20,456 nt of DNA from CAZYZQ01 sp964652075 (GCA_964652075.1 CAZYZQ010000035.1:1-20456); one strand, 5' to 3'; numbered from the stretch's first letter, positions 7,319 to 15,295 are shown. Made by a program: numbers and translations. Notes: generated from the letters alone by a model not told the origin.

Positions 7319-8860
7319 ATGATTGCGCTTCTGCTGGTTCTGGCGCTCTGCCTGACGATGCTTGCGGCCTGCAGCAGCAACAAGCAGGCGGAGCCGGAGG
7401 CACCGGCGGCTCCGGACACGACCGATGATGGCGACGGCGAGATCGCAGAGATCACGTTTGCAATGCCGGACTTCATGGTCAAATCCGCAACGTCCCAGCA
7501 GATGCAGACGGCAGTCAACGAGCTCACAGAGAGCGAGATTGGCGTTCATGTCAATTTTGAGCTGTGGGAGGGCGGCGACTACTCGCAGAACATGACGCTG
7601 GCACTCTCCGGCGGCGAAACGATTGACCTCGCCTGCCTGACGGTCATTCCCGGCTCGGATGTTGCGACGATGCACTCGCAGGGCGAGCTGATGGACATGA
7701 CCCCGTATCTCACAGAGGAGTTCGCCGGTGATATTCTGGAGGCAGCCGGCGAGTACCTCGATGCCTACACATTCTCCGACGGTATCTTCGGCGTGCCGAA
7801 CTTCCGGAATTTCTCCGGCAGCCACTGGATCGTCATGCGTCAGGATGTCCTTGACGAGCTTGGCCTGTCCGAAGAGGCACAGAATATGAAGACATGGGAG
7901 GACTTCCATGCGCTTCTGACGAAGATCAAAGAGGGAACAGATCTGTACGCCATCGCGCCGAGCCAGGGCTATACGATGGTGCTGAAGGATTTCCTGCCGG
8001 CCGACATTCTCGGCGGCTGTGACCTGAACGACGGCCTGAGCTTCGATTCGCTCAACGACGCCAACCGCTTCCTGATGGCCGACGCCGACGGAAAGGTCTC
8101 CGCCGTCGATCGCGATGAGCGTCGTGCGGATCAGTACCGCTTCCTTGCGCAGCTCTACAACGAGGGCCTGCAGTACCCGGACGCCAATGCTGAGACCTCC
8201 GGCGAGGATTTGCTGAAAAACAATGTGGCGTTCAGCTACGTAGTGGACTCCGACATGTCGGTTGAAACGACCAAGGAACAGATTATCGGCTACGATCTGA
8301 CCTGCAAGGCGATCTCCCACGAGCTGCTGACCACCACGCAGATCAACTGCTGGGGCACCGGCATCCCGATCACCGCACAGGAACCTGCGGCGGCTATGAA
8401 ATTCCTGAATCTCATGTTCAGCAACGCAGATCTCATGAACCTGCTGGTCTATGGCATCCAGGATACGGACTATGTGCTGACCGAGACCGGCGAAGCGACA
8501 TTCCCGGAGGGCGTTGACAGCTCCACGGTTTCGTGGAACGGCGGCAACTTCCTCTTCGGCAACCAGTTCCTGCTGCACCCGTGGACGGGCAACGGCGCGG
8601 ACTTCTTTGAGCGCAGTATGGCGGATCTCGCCGAAGCACCGATCTCCGAATTCATGGGCTTTATGCCGGACACCTCCAATCTGACCAACGAGGTTGCCGC
8701 GCTGACAAGCGTTCAGGGACAGTATGCCATCGCACTGGCCAGCGGCCTGTTCACGGAGGAGCTCTACAGCGAATTCCTCGACGCGCTGGACGCAGCCGGT
8801 ATTGACAGTTACATCAGCGCCATTCAGCAGCAGCTCGACGACTGGCGCGCAGCAAAGTAA
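7319..8860 (+). CDS. Extracellular solute-binding lipoprotein (sugar ABC-type, family 1 style), start region frameshifted
   Basis: A 513-residue lipoprotein with signal peptide MIALLLVLALCLTM and lipobox LAAC (Cys18), then an acidic linker and a bilobed binding fold that resembles sugar ABC solute-binding proteins (AMPDFMVKS, LWEGGDYSQNMTLALSGG, WEDFHALLTKIKEG). It would sit on the outer face of the membrane and present a sugar or peptide to a permease. Frame oddity: the only strong ribosome binding site (AGGAGG, 7291-7296) fits ATG 7306, but a run of seven As (7309-7315) puts that ATG one base out of frame. With six As the protein would begin MKKQMIALLL, a textbook lipoprotein start. As written, the first in-frame ATG is 7319, 22 bases from the Shine-Dalgarno. 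No permease genes are nearby. The substrate is unknown. Confidence 0.85.
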   Translation: MIALLLVLALCLTMLAACSSNKQAEPEAPAAPDTTDDGDGEIAEITFAMPDFMVKSATSQQMQTAVNELTESEIGVHVNFELWEGGDYSQNMTLALSGGETIDLACLTVIPGSDVATMHSQGELMDMTPYLTEEFAGDILEAAGEYLDAYTFSDGIFGVPNFRNFSGSHWIVMRQDVLDELGLSEEAQNMKTWEDFHALLTKIKEGTDLYAIAPSQGYTMVLKDFLPADILGGCDLNDGLSFDSLNDANRFLMADADGKVSAVDRDERRADQYRFLAQLYNEGLQYPDANAETSGEDLLKNNVAFSYVVDSDMSVETTKEQIIGYDLTCKAISHELLTTTQINCWGTGIPITAQEPAAAMKFLNLMFSNADLMNLLVYGIQDTDYVLTETGEATFPEGVDSSTVSWNGGNFLFGNQFLLHPWTGNGADFFERSMADLAEAPISEFMGFMPDTSNLTNEVAALTSVQGQYAIALASGLFTEELYSEFLDALDAAGIDSYISAIQQQLDDWRAAK

Positions 8861-8873
8861 AAAAACAGATGCA

Positions 8874-8910
8874 AAACAGGCGGACTTTTCAGCGTCCGCC
8901 TGTTTCTTTT
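8874..8910 (+). terminator. Rho-independent terminator after the lipoprotein gene
   Basis: A perfect 12-bp stem (AAACAGGCGGAC at 8874-8885, complement at 8894-8905) with an 8-base loop, followed by C and four Ts. It separates the lipoprotein gene from the regulator, which has its own promoter. Confidence 0.85.
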
Positions 8911-8911
8911 G

Positions 8912-8941
8912 TTGGACAAAACTGCGAAAGTTTGCTATACT
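8912..8941 (+). promoter_or_regulatory. Sigma-A-type promoter for the PucR-type regulator
   Basis: -35 TTGGAC (8912-8917), 18-base spacer, -10 TATACT (8936-8941). Predicted start is near 8948, giving a very short leader. Confidence 0.7.
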
Positions 8942-8965
8942 TAGAAAAAGAAAGGGAAGTGCGCT

Positions 8966-10543
8966 ATGCCGGTGTTTACGCATTTTTGCAGTCTCATGGG
9001 TGGCCATTGCCTCCAGATGGCGGGTGGAAATTTTCCGGAGCAGTCTTTTTCTCAGGTCAGGCTGCTGGGGACGGAGAGAACGCAGGCGGGATGCCTGTAT
9101 ATCGCGGAGCCGGAGGCGCTCCGGCAGGCCGCAAATGCCGGCCTTCTGGATCCCGCCGCGCTCTTTGCTGTTTGCACACAGACGCCCGCTTCTCTGCCAG
9201 TGCTGCAAGGGCAGGCGTTTGTTGTGACGAACCTGCCGCCGCTTTCCGTATTTGCGCTGGCGCAGGAGCAGCTTGCACGCCACTGGGAGTGGGAGCGCAC
9301 GTTCACAAACACCTGCTATGAGCTGCATACGCATGCTGCAATCCTGAAAGCGGCTGCCGGGATCCTACAGCAGCCTGTCTATCTGCTGGACAGCGGTCAT
9401 GCAGTTCTCCATGCCGCTGGAACTGCATATCGCACCGGCCATGCGCTGCAGCAGGAGCTGGAACGCAACGCACGTCTGTCCGCTGCAACGCTTGCGCAGC
9501 TGTCGCAGACGCGCTGGGTGCAGCGAGAGGAATATGTTATCTTCCGTGGGGATGGAGTTACTGCCATGCGCTTTCGCAGTCCTGCGTACGAGTATCTGAC
9601 GCTGATCCTCTTTGAGACCGGTACGGAGGATGTGCTGCAGATGCTCTTCCTGCTGCGTCAGAGCCTGCTGCAGCTCGAGCGCGTCCCGCTGCACGCAGCC
9701 AACCCGTTTCTGACGTTTCTGACAAATCTATGTACCGGTGTGTACACGAGCAGGGAGGAAACGGTCCGCCAATTCTGCATTCTGGGGCTGCCATATCAGG
9801 CGGAGCGAGACTTCTATCACTGCATCACTGTCGAGCGCCCCGGTGGATTCCTGGACAGCGCACAGCTGACCCGATTGCTCGCGTCCCAGCTCCACACAGA
9901 GCTTGTGACGCAGTACGACGGGCGAATGGTCTTCCTGCTTTGCAGTGAAACGGATTACTATCGCCCGCGTGAGATCGATCTGCCTGCGCTTGACACGCTG
10001 CTGCGCCGCCATGGCTGCCGCGCCTGCATTGGCGATTGTGACAGGATTTCCATGCTGCATGGCCGGTATCTGCTGAATTTACAGGCGCATAAAGTTGACA
10101 ATGTGATTGGCGCGGACGCGCCGCACAGCTATTTCTTTGTCGATGACTACCTGAGTTATATGCTGCTCGATCTTGCCGCGTCCCAGTTTGTCTATCACCA
10201 GGGGGCGAACGGATCGAACGGTGTCGGCCTGCTGCTCGATCCGCGTGTGCGGATGCTGAAGGCCTACGACACACTGCACGAGACAGACCTTGCACACACG
10301 CTGCACCAGTACCTGCTGCACTACAACAGCCTGTCCCAGACGGCACAGGCACTTTATGTACATAAAAATACGGTACTCAATCAGATCCACCATATCTGTT
10401 CCATGCTGGATTTAAATCTGGATGACCCCATGACCCGCGTCCAGCTGCTGCATTCTTTCCTCCTGATGGATTACGCGCTAAATATCTTCGGCAGGCCAAA
10501 CGTGGAGATTCCCGACGGAGGTACAGTGACGAAGATGAAATAA
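8966..10543 (+). CDS. PucR/CdaR-type transcriptional regulator with C-terminal helix-turn-helix
   Basis: A 525-residue cytoplasmic regulator. The C-terminus is a PucR-type (HTH_30) DNA-binding domain: a leading segment MLKAYDTLHETDLAHTL, then the helix-turn-helix around residues 455-477 with SLSQTAQALYVHKNTVLNQI and a trailing helix LDLNLDDPMTRVQLLHSF. The first 425 residues hold no motif I can name with certainty and probably form sensory domains (PucR-like N-terminus and a GAF-like or GGDEF-like region); no membrane segment is seen. ATG 8966 follows AAGGGAAG at a suitable distance. Members of this family usually activate a nearby catabolic or transport gene in response to a metabolite. Its position beside the lipoprotein and GH31 genes suggests them as targets, but this is inference. 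Confidence 0.85.
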   Translation: MPVFTHFCSLMGGHCLQMAGGNFPEQSFSQVRLLGTERTQAGCLYIAEPEALRQAANAGLLDPAALFAVCTQTPASLPVLQGQAFVVTNLPPLSVFALAQEQLARHWEWERTFTNTCYELHTHAAILKAAAGILQQPVYLLDSGHAVLHAAGTAYRTGHALQQELERNARLSAATLAQLSQTRWVQREEYVIFRGDGVTAMRFRSPAYEYLTLILFETGTEDVLQMLFLLRQSLLQLERVPLHAANPFLTFLTNLCTGVYTSREETVRQFCILGLPYQAERDFYHCITVERPGGFLDSAQLTRLLASQLHTELVTQYDGRMVFLLCSETDYYRPREIDLPALDTLLRRHGCRACIGDCDRISMLHGRYLLNLQAHKVDNVIGADAPHSYFFVDDYLSYMLLDLAASQFVYHQGANGSNGVGLLLDPRVRMLKAYDTLHETDLAHTLHQYLLHYNSLSQTAQALYVHKNTVLNQIHHICSMLDLNLDDPMTRVQLLHSFLLMDYALNIFGRPNVEIPDGGTVTKMK

Positions 10544-10547
10544 CGAA

Positions 10548-10578
10548 ACGGGATTGCCTCAACTTGAGACAGTCCCGT
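10548..10578. terminator. Shared hairpin terminator between convergent genes
   Basis: The segment folds as ACGGGA / TCCCGT plus TG/CA and CTCAA/TTGAG pairs with two internal mismatches and a tiny loop. Ts follow on both sides (ATTTT on the plus strand, TTTCGTTATTT on the minus strand), so it can end both the regulator transcript and the AAC(3)-family transcript. Confidence 0.65.
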
Positions 10579-10591
10579 ATTTTGATGCCGC

Positions 10592-11380
10592 TTAGTTCCT
10601 GTTTGCCTCGATCCACTGTACTGCAAAGTCCACCAGTGGGCGCTGGCGCATAAATTTGATGGTGCCGCCGCCGAGCTGTACGCGTTCAATGGGGTACGCT
10701 TTCTCAAATGCCGCGCCGATCTCCGGAAAGTCCTCGCCATCCACATAGAGCGTGTCGTACGCCTTCCAGACACGGCTGCCGTTTTCCAGCACGGCGCTGT
10801 GCTCCGTGACGTTGTGCTTGCCGGGGTAGTCCGCCCGCGCATCGGCCAGATGCAGAGAGGTGTTCTTATCATAGCCGACGCCGAGCAGCAGAACATAGCC
10901 GTCCAGCTCGTACAGCCGGCCGATGGGGGAGCCATCGCCGAAGATGTTGCATAGATCGTGGTTTTGTGTCAGAAACGCGGCGTGCCTTCCCCAGGCTGCC
11001 ACAGAGCGCGCGGGATGGTCAGAGCGCAGAACGCCCGGCCAGCGCCGGAACATCTCCGCGACTGCACCCATGGTGTTTGTCGGCGTCAGCGCTTTGTCAT
11101 ATGCGGGCCAGTGCGCCCGGATGGCGGGCCAGGCAGACTGCGACACCTCCCAATGGACGCCGGTTGCCGGGTCAAGGTTCTTCCATGACTGTGTGGGCAT
11201 CATCAGCGTGCCTGTCTCACCGACGCACTCGATCAGTGCCTCGATGACGGTCTGGGCCCCGCCGCAGAGGTAGCCGAAGCTGCGCAGCGACGTATGTACC
11301 ATGACGCACTGGCCCGGCCTGACGCCCACCTGCCGCAGCGCGTCGAGCAGATCCTGTTTTAAAATCAGCACCTGTTCCAT
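10592..11380 (-). CDS. AAC(3)-family (YokD-like) aminoglycoside N3-acetyltransferase-related protein
   Basis: The family transfers an acetyl group from acetyl-CoA, classically to the 3-amino group of 2-deoxystreptamine aminoglycosides; many chromosomal members have unknown substrates. Visible family blocks are VMVHTSLRSFGYL (27-39), RSDHPARSVAAWG, and LLLGVGYDKNTSLHLAD. Length from ATG 11380-11378 is 262 residues, normal for AAC(3). AAAGGAG (plus-strand 11390-11396) is 9 bases upstream and fixes the start; a longer frame to 11455 lacks a site and runs into a hairpin. There is no signal peptide. It follows fakA in the same direction after a weak terminator-like hairpin, so expression by readthrough is plausible. 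No mobile element or resistance cassette surrounds it, which argues for an intrinsic gene rather than recent acquisition. Resistance activity is unproven. Confidence 0.88.
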   Translation of the reverse strand: MEQVLILKQDLLDALRQVGVRPGQCVMVHTSLRSFGYLCGGAQTVIEALIECVGETGTLMMPTQSWKNLDPATGVHWEVSQSAWPAIRAHWPAYDKALTPTNTMGAVAEMFRRWPGVLRSDHPARSVAAWGRHAAFLTQNHDLCNIFGDGSPIGRLYELDGYVLLLGVGYDKNTSLHLADARADYPGKHNVTEHSAVLENGSRVWKAYDTLYVDGEDFPEIGAAFEKAYPIERVQLGGGTIKFMRQRPLVDFAVQWIEANRN

Positions 11381-11420
11381 CAGAAAGCGCTCCTTTCCGT
11401 CTGTATGAATCAAAAATCGC

Positions 11421-11456
11421 TTGAAAATTGCCCGGAAGCAGAGACTCCCGGGCAAT
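11421..11456 (-). terminator. Terminator-like hairpin after fakA
   Basis: A 9-bp stem (ATTGCCCGG, 12-base loop, CCGGGCAAT) between 11427 and 11456, followed on the minus strand by TTTTC. The short T run suggests partial termination with readthrough into the AAC(3)-family gene. Confidence 0.6.
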
Positions 11457-11460
11457 CGTT

Positions 11461-13116
11461 TTATTCTGCGGAGATCAGGTAGTAGTAAACCGGCTGTCCG
11501 CCTGAGATCAGGCTGATCTCAGCGTCGGGGCAGGCCGCGGAGAAAATACCGGAGGCCAATCTTGCGTCGGACTCACCGATATCGCAGCCGTAGAAAATGG
11601 TGATAAAGGTGCGTCCGTCCGCCGCCGCCTGTTGTGCAAGCGCGGTGAGGAGCGCATAGGAGTCCGGCCCCGTCTGCGTCAGTTTCCCGTCGACCAGCGT
11701 CATATAGTCGCCGGCGTGGATCGGCTCGCCCTCAAATTCGGAATCGCGCGCGGCGTAGGTCATCTGCATGGTCGAAACGTTTGCAATGGCCTCGCGCATG
11801 GCCTGCATATTTGCGTCCGGTTCCTGTTCCGGATCAAAGTTCAAAAGCGCGGTCATGCCCTGCGGAATAGTTTTGGTCGGCAGCACCAGCACCTGCTTGG
11901 GGGAGAGCGGCGCGGCCTGCTCGGCAGCCATGATGATGTTCTTGTTGTTCGGCAGAACCAGCACGATTTCCGAAGGCGTTGCATTGATCGCGGTCAGGAT
12001 ATCCTGCGTGGAGGGGTTCATGGTCTGCCCACCCTCCACCAGCTGATCGGCGCCAAGATCGCGGAAGGTGTTCGCGATACCGCTGCCCGCGCAGACGGCG
12101 ACAATACCGTAGCGCTTCTGCGCCGGTACGACGGGGGCCGGCGCGGCGGGCGCTTCCAGATCGTCTGTGCTCTGCACATGCCGCCCGGCAGCCAGATCAT
12201 CATGCTGTGTGCGCATGTTCTCAATCTTTGCCAGCTCCAGCGTGCCGTAGTCCTGCGCCTTTGTCAGAGCGTCGCCGGGCGTATTTGTGTGGACATGCAC
12301 CTTGAACGATGCGTCGTCCTCACCGATCACAAGGCTGTCGCCAATACTCATAAGATACGCGCGCAGCGGCTCCAGATCGACATCCTCGCGCGCTTTGCGC
12401 ACAATGAAGACTGTATCATAGGCAAATGTAATATCGGCGGTGTCAAACTCGGTAAAGTCCGCATGGGCCTTTGCAGCAGCGGGTTCGCTGTATTCAATGT
12501 CCTGCCCGTTCAGGCTGGAGAGCATTCCCTCAAGGATGACCACAAAGCCCATACCGCCCGCGTCAACCACACCGGCTTTTTTCAGCGTGGGATTCTGGTT
12601 GGTGGTCTCCGCCAGCGCGGCGCGGGCGCTCTCAACCAGCTGCTCCAGAACAAACTGGATCGAATTGTCGTCGGCCGCTTTCGCAGAGGCTGTGGCGGCC
12701 GCGACACGTGAGACAGTCAGGATGGTACCCTCCGCAGGCTTCATAACGGCCTTATAGGCGGCCTCGACGCCCGCTGTGAGTGCGGCTGCGAAATCCGCGC
12801 CGTTGGCCTCCTCAAAGCCCTTCATGTGCCGCGCGAAGCCGCGGAACAGCAGGGAGAGGATCACACCGGAGTTGCCGCGTGCGCCGCGCAGAAGCGCGGA
12901 CGCGGTGATGGACGCGTACTCGCCGAGCGTCAGATGCGCGTCCCTTTGCAGATCAGAGCTTGCCGTGTTCATGGTCAGGCTCATATTGGTGCCGGTATCG
13001 CCGTCCGGGACGGGGAAGACATTCAGTTCATTTATGGGCTGCTTTTGTAGCGCAAGTGCAGCAGCTGCGCTGCGTACCATGCGTCGGAAAGCGGCGCCGT
13101 CAATGGTTTGCTGCAA
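11461..13116 (-). CDS. fakA: Fatty acid kinase catalytic subunit FakA (YloV, DhaL-like)
   Basis: FakA phosphorylates fatty acids held by a FakB (DegV-family) carrier, feeding exogenous fatty acids into phospholipid synthesis. The 551-residue protein has the DhaL/DAK2 nucleotide-binding domain at the N-terminus, with the Mg-binding motif NVFPVPDGDTGTNM (32-45; Asp38 and Asp40) and GARGNSG (78-84), a middle domain and a C-terminal DegV-like domain ending IFYGCDIGESDARLA and ISGGQPVYYYLISAE. Length matches the family. It starts at TTG 13116-13114 because GGAGG (plus-strand 13126-13130) lies 9 bases upstream and no ATG fits. It lies 38 bases after yloU, the conserved Firmicute pair. No fakB gene is in the window. 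Confidence 0.94.
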   Translation of the reverse strand: MQQTIDGAAFRRMVRSAAAALALQKQPINELNVFPVPDGDTGTNMSLTMNTASSDLQRDAHLTLGEYASITASALLRGARGNSGVILSLLFRGFARHMKGFEEANGADFAAALTAGVEAAYKAVMKPAEGTILTVSRVAAATASAKAADDNSIQFVLEQLVESARAALAETTNQNPTLKKAGVVDAGGMGFVVILEGMLSSLNGQDIEYSEPAAAKAHADFTEFDTADITFAYDTVFIVRKAREDVDLEPLRAYLMSIGDSLVIGEDDASFKVHVHTNTPGDALTKAQDYGTLELAKIENMRTQHDDLAAGRHVQSTDDLEAPAAPAPVVPAQKRYGIVAVCAGSGIANTFRDLGADQLVEGGQTMNPSTQDILTAINATPSEIVLVLPNNKNIIMAAEQAAPLSPKQVLVLPTKTIPQGMTALLNFDPEQEPDANMQAMREAIANVSTMQMTYAARDSEFEGEPIHAGDYMTLVDGKLTQTGPDSYALLTALAQQAAADGRTFITIFYGCDIGESDARLASGIFSAACPDAEISLISGGQPVYYYLISAE

Positions 13117-13154
13117 GAGTAGACACCTCCGGGCACAGAAATGCTGTGCGTATT

Positions 13155-13508
13155 TTAATCTGTCACGATGGAGTCAACGAAAACGCCGACGGAGCCGACC
13201 TTTGCGCCGGTTGTTTTTTCCACAACGTAACGCACCTCGCTGATGATTGCGGCGGAGATCGCGGGGATATTGACGCCGTTATCAACCATGATGTGCAGGT
13301 GGATCGTCACAGTTCCGTCTTTGCCGAACGAGACCTGAATGCCGCGATGGCGCGCTTCCTTGCGGAGAAGATGCACCAGCCCGTCGGAGACAGCGCGGAC
13401 GGCCAGCCCCTTGACACCGAAGCAGTTCGTCACAGCATCGGCCGCAATTGCGGTAATGATATGGTTTCCAATGGAGATATTACCGTATTCGTTGTGTACC
13501 TGGATCAT
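13155..13508 (-). CDS. yloU: Asp23/Gls24 family envelope stress protein YloU
   Basis: A 117-residue Asp23/Gls24-family protein. Members are abundant cytoplasmic proteins, often membrane-associated through a partner, and linked to cell-envelope homeostasis. Visible family features are the start NEYGNISIGNHIITAIAADAV, the middle block FGKDGTVTIHLHIMVDNGVNIPAI and the end VGSVGVFVDSIV. ATG 13508-13506 is preceded by GGAGG (plus-strand 13516-13520) at 7 bases, better than the longer frame from 13550. It is the first gene of the yloU-fakA unit; this order is conserved across Firmicutes and supports both identifications. No membrane segment is present. Confidence 0.92.
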   Translation of the reverse strand: MIQVHNEYGNISIGNHIITAIAADAVTNCFGVKGLAVRAVSDGLVHLLRKEARHRGIQVSFGKDGTVTIHLHIMVDNGVNIPAISAAIISEVRYVVEKTTGAKVGSVGVFVDSIVTD

Positions 13509-13552
13509 AAAAAGCCCTCCAGTCAGCCGCAAATTTGTGTGAGCTAACATAT

Positions 13553-13581
13553 ATTCTATCCCAAATCCGCACAGAACGCAA
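13553..13581 (-). promoter_or_regulatory. Sigma-A-type promoter for yloU-fakA
   Basis: On the minus strand, -35 TTGCGT (13576-13581), 17-base spacer, -10 TAGAAT (13553-13558). Predicted transcription start is near 13546, about 38 bases before the yloU start codon. Confidence 0.65.
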
Positions 13582-13593
13582 GCCCTTTCTGAG

Positions 13594-13632
13594 AAAAAGT
13601 GCGCCCGGACGCTGCGTAGTGCGTCCGGGGCG
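13594..13632 (-). terminator. Rho-independent terminator after the capA-like gene
   Basis: A 9-bp stem (CCCGGACGC at 13604-13612, complement 13621-13629, 8-base loop), extendable with a bulge, followed on the minus strand by TTTTT at 13598-13594. It insulates the yloU promoter from the upstream CapA-like gene. Confidence 0.75.
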
Positions 13633-13642
13633 GGAATGTGCT

Positions 13643-15121
13643 TTATTCTTCCGGCGTGGCAGGGGTGTTGTCGGACTCTCCAGTGTCCGGGACGTCGATT
13701 TCCGCCGGATCAGAGCTGCCGGTCGGAGCGATTAACGCAGGATTGTCTTCCGGTACAGCCTCGGCAGGATCGTCGGGCGTCTGATTCTTGTAGTCGTACT
13801 GCGCGCCCGCGACCGAGTGCAGGGTATCCAGCGAGGCCGTCAGCGCGTTATAGGTGGCAGTATCGACACAGCCGGTGGCTGCCGCGACGTAATCGTCGAT
13901 CTCCTTGTATACATCGAGCAGCATATAGCGCTGGGTTGCGCCTGCGCCCGCGTCGTACATATAGACCGGAATATAGCTGATGGAGGAAATGGTAGTGGTT
14001 CCGGCATCCAGATCCTTTGTGAACTCAAGGTTCAGGATCAGCGAGTCCTGCGCATAGGCCGCCGTCATGCCGGACAGGAAATTGCCCAGACTGTAGGCAA
14101 GGAAGACTTCCTTTTCCTGCCCGTTGACTGTAACGGTTCGGGTTTCCATGCCGCCGACGATGTGCGGATGTGAGCCGAGGATGACGTCGACGCCGTTTTC
14201 AAACATGAGATCCGCGATCTCCGTCTGCGTGCCGGTCGGGTTTGTCTCATACTCGACGCCCCAATGTACCATCGCAATGATGATATCCGGCTCCAGCGCC
14301 TTTGCCGCGCTGATGCTGGAGGTGATCCCAGTGGTGTTGATCTGGGAATAATTGGTGTAATAGTCCGTATAGAGCAGATTGACCGCGTATTCCGAGCCAG
14401 CGGGAACGGACATGCTGTTTACGCCCTTTGTGAAGGCGATAAACGCGATTTTAATTCCGTTGACCTCCTTGAGCAGCACGCCGCCGTTTTCTTCCGCGGC
14501 CTCCTGGGAGGCATAGGTCCCGACGGCGTCCATACCGGCGGCCTGAATGGTGCTCAGCGTGGTTTGCAGGCCCGCGATGCCGTTTTGAATGCTGTAGGTA
14601 TTCGCGGTTTGCAGAATATCAAAGCCTGCGCCCTTCAGCGCGGTGGCCAGCGACTCCGGCGCGCGCCAGGTGGGCTTGCCCTGATACGGCTCGCCGGCGA
14701 AGGTCGACTCCAAATTTCCGACCGTCAGGTCGGCGGCGGAGAGATAGCTGCGCACGTTGTTAAAGCACGGCGCAAAGTCGTATACGCCGTCCTCGCCGCG
14801 CGCGTCGGCAAGCTGATCGTCATAGACCATAATATCGCCGACTGCCGCGAGCGTTGCCGTTGCGACGTTCGGTTCCGCCTCCGGCTCAACAGGCTCCACC
14901 TGATTGTCCTCCGGTTGGTCCGGCGTGGGCGCGGGATCCGGCTTTTCTTTTTTTCCGCCGCTGCAAGCTTTGAAAATCAGAACAATAATCAGAATCAGGA
15001 TCGCGGCACAGACACCGTAGAAAATTCGCTGCTTAATCAGAAATTTCCTGCGCTTTTCCGCTCGGCGCTTTTGCCTGGCGCGAATCAATTCTTCGTTGTA
15101 TTCGTATTCCTGGTCAGACAT
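13643..15121 (-). CDS. CapA-family (PGA_cap) membrane-anchored metallophosphatase-like protein
   Basis: CapA-family proteins have a calcineurin-like metallophosphatase fold and take part in poly-gamma-glutamate capsule production or other envelope polymers. This 492-residue protein has a basic N-terminus, one membrane segment (about 34-50), a Pro/Glu-rich linker (56-86) and an extracellular PGA_cap domain: AVGDIMVYD (93-101), GNLEST (135-140), VHWGVEYE (285-292) and GSHPH (316-320). The usual Asn-Asn-His block is replaced by ANTYSIQNG (173-181), so a metal-binding Asn and a catalytic His appear to be missing. An acidic, Pro-rich tail ends the protein. ATG 15121-15119 has GAGGAGG (plus-strand 15129-15135) 7 bases upstream. 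No capB or capC genes are near, so capsule synthesis should not be assumed. Confidence 0.88.
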   Translation of the reverse strand: MSDQEYEYNEELIRARQKRRAEKRRKFLIKQRIFYGVCAAILILIIVLIFKACSGGKKEKPDPAPTPDQPEDNQVEPVEPEAEPNVATATLAAVGDIMVYDDQLADARGEDGVYDFAPCFNNVRSYLSAADLTVGNLESTFAGEPYQGKPTWRAPESLATALKGAGFDILQTANTYSIQNGIAGLQTTLSTIQAAGMDAVGTYASQEAAEENGGVLLKEVNGIKIAFIAFTKGVNSMSVPAGSEYAVNLLYTDYYTNYSQINTTGITSSISAAKALEPDIIIAMVHWGVEYETNPTGTQTEIADLMFENGVDVILGSHPHIVGGMETRTVTVNGQEKEVFLAYSLGNFLSGMTAAYAQDSLILNLEFTKDLDAGTTTISSISYIPVYMYDAGAGATQRYMLLDVYKEIDDYVAAATGCVDTATYNALTASLDTLHSVAGAQYDYKNQTPDDPAEAVPEDNPALIAPTGSSDPAEIDVPDTGESDNTPATPEE

Positions 15122-15153
15122 GAACGAGCCTCCTCTATCTAGTCTTTTTATCC

Positions 15154-15182
15154 ATAATACTACAAAATCGGCCATTTCACAA
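15154..15182 (-). promoter_or_regulatory. Sigma-A-type promoter for the capA-like gene
   Basis: On the minus strand, -35 TTGTGA (15177-15182), 17-base spacer, -10 TATTAT (15154-15159); predicted start near 15147, about 26 bases before the start codon. Confidence 0.7.
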
Positions 15183-15221
15183 CCTCAAATTTTGGCAATT
15201 TCAAAAAAAGTCCCCGCCGGG

Positions 15222-15250
15222 TGGCGAAGTGTGCCGAAATATGCTATAAT
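15222..15250 (+). promoter_or_regulatory. Promoter for the GH25 gene and possibly the downstream operon
   Basis: A consensus -10 TATAAT (15245-15250) with a weak -35 TGGCGA (15222-15227) at a 17-base spacer. Predicted start near 15257. It is divergent from the capA-like promoter about 40 bases away. Confidence 0.6.
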
Positions 15251-15272
15251 GCCAACAGCCGGCCTGTCCGGC

Positions 15273-15295
15273 GCCGCCGGAGGGAACCCGGCGGC
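15273..15295 (+). promoter_or_regulatory. GC-rich hairpin in the GH25 leader
   Basis: A perfect 8-bp all-GC stem (GCCGCCGG, loop AGGGAAC, CCGGCGGC) about 15 bases after the predicted transcription start and 26 bases before the AGGAG. No T run follows, so it is not a terminator; it may influence mRNA stability or translation. Confidence 0.5.

Noticed and set aside
7306..7428. Forty-residue peptide read from ATG 7306
   Set aside because: The translation has no signal or motif, and the next frame encodes a clear lipoprotein signal; it is explained by the A7 shift, not by a real peptide.
7280..9334. Long open frame on the minus strand (684 residues) opposite the lipoprotein and regulator
   Set aside because: No family motif and no ribosome binding site; it spans two plus-strand genes and a terminator.
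13643..15121. Poly-gamma-glutamate capsule operon
   Set aside because: Only a CapA-like protein is present; capB, capC and capE-like genes are absent and the active-site motif is changed.
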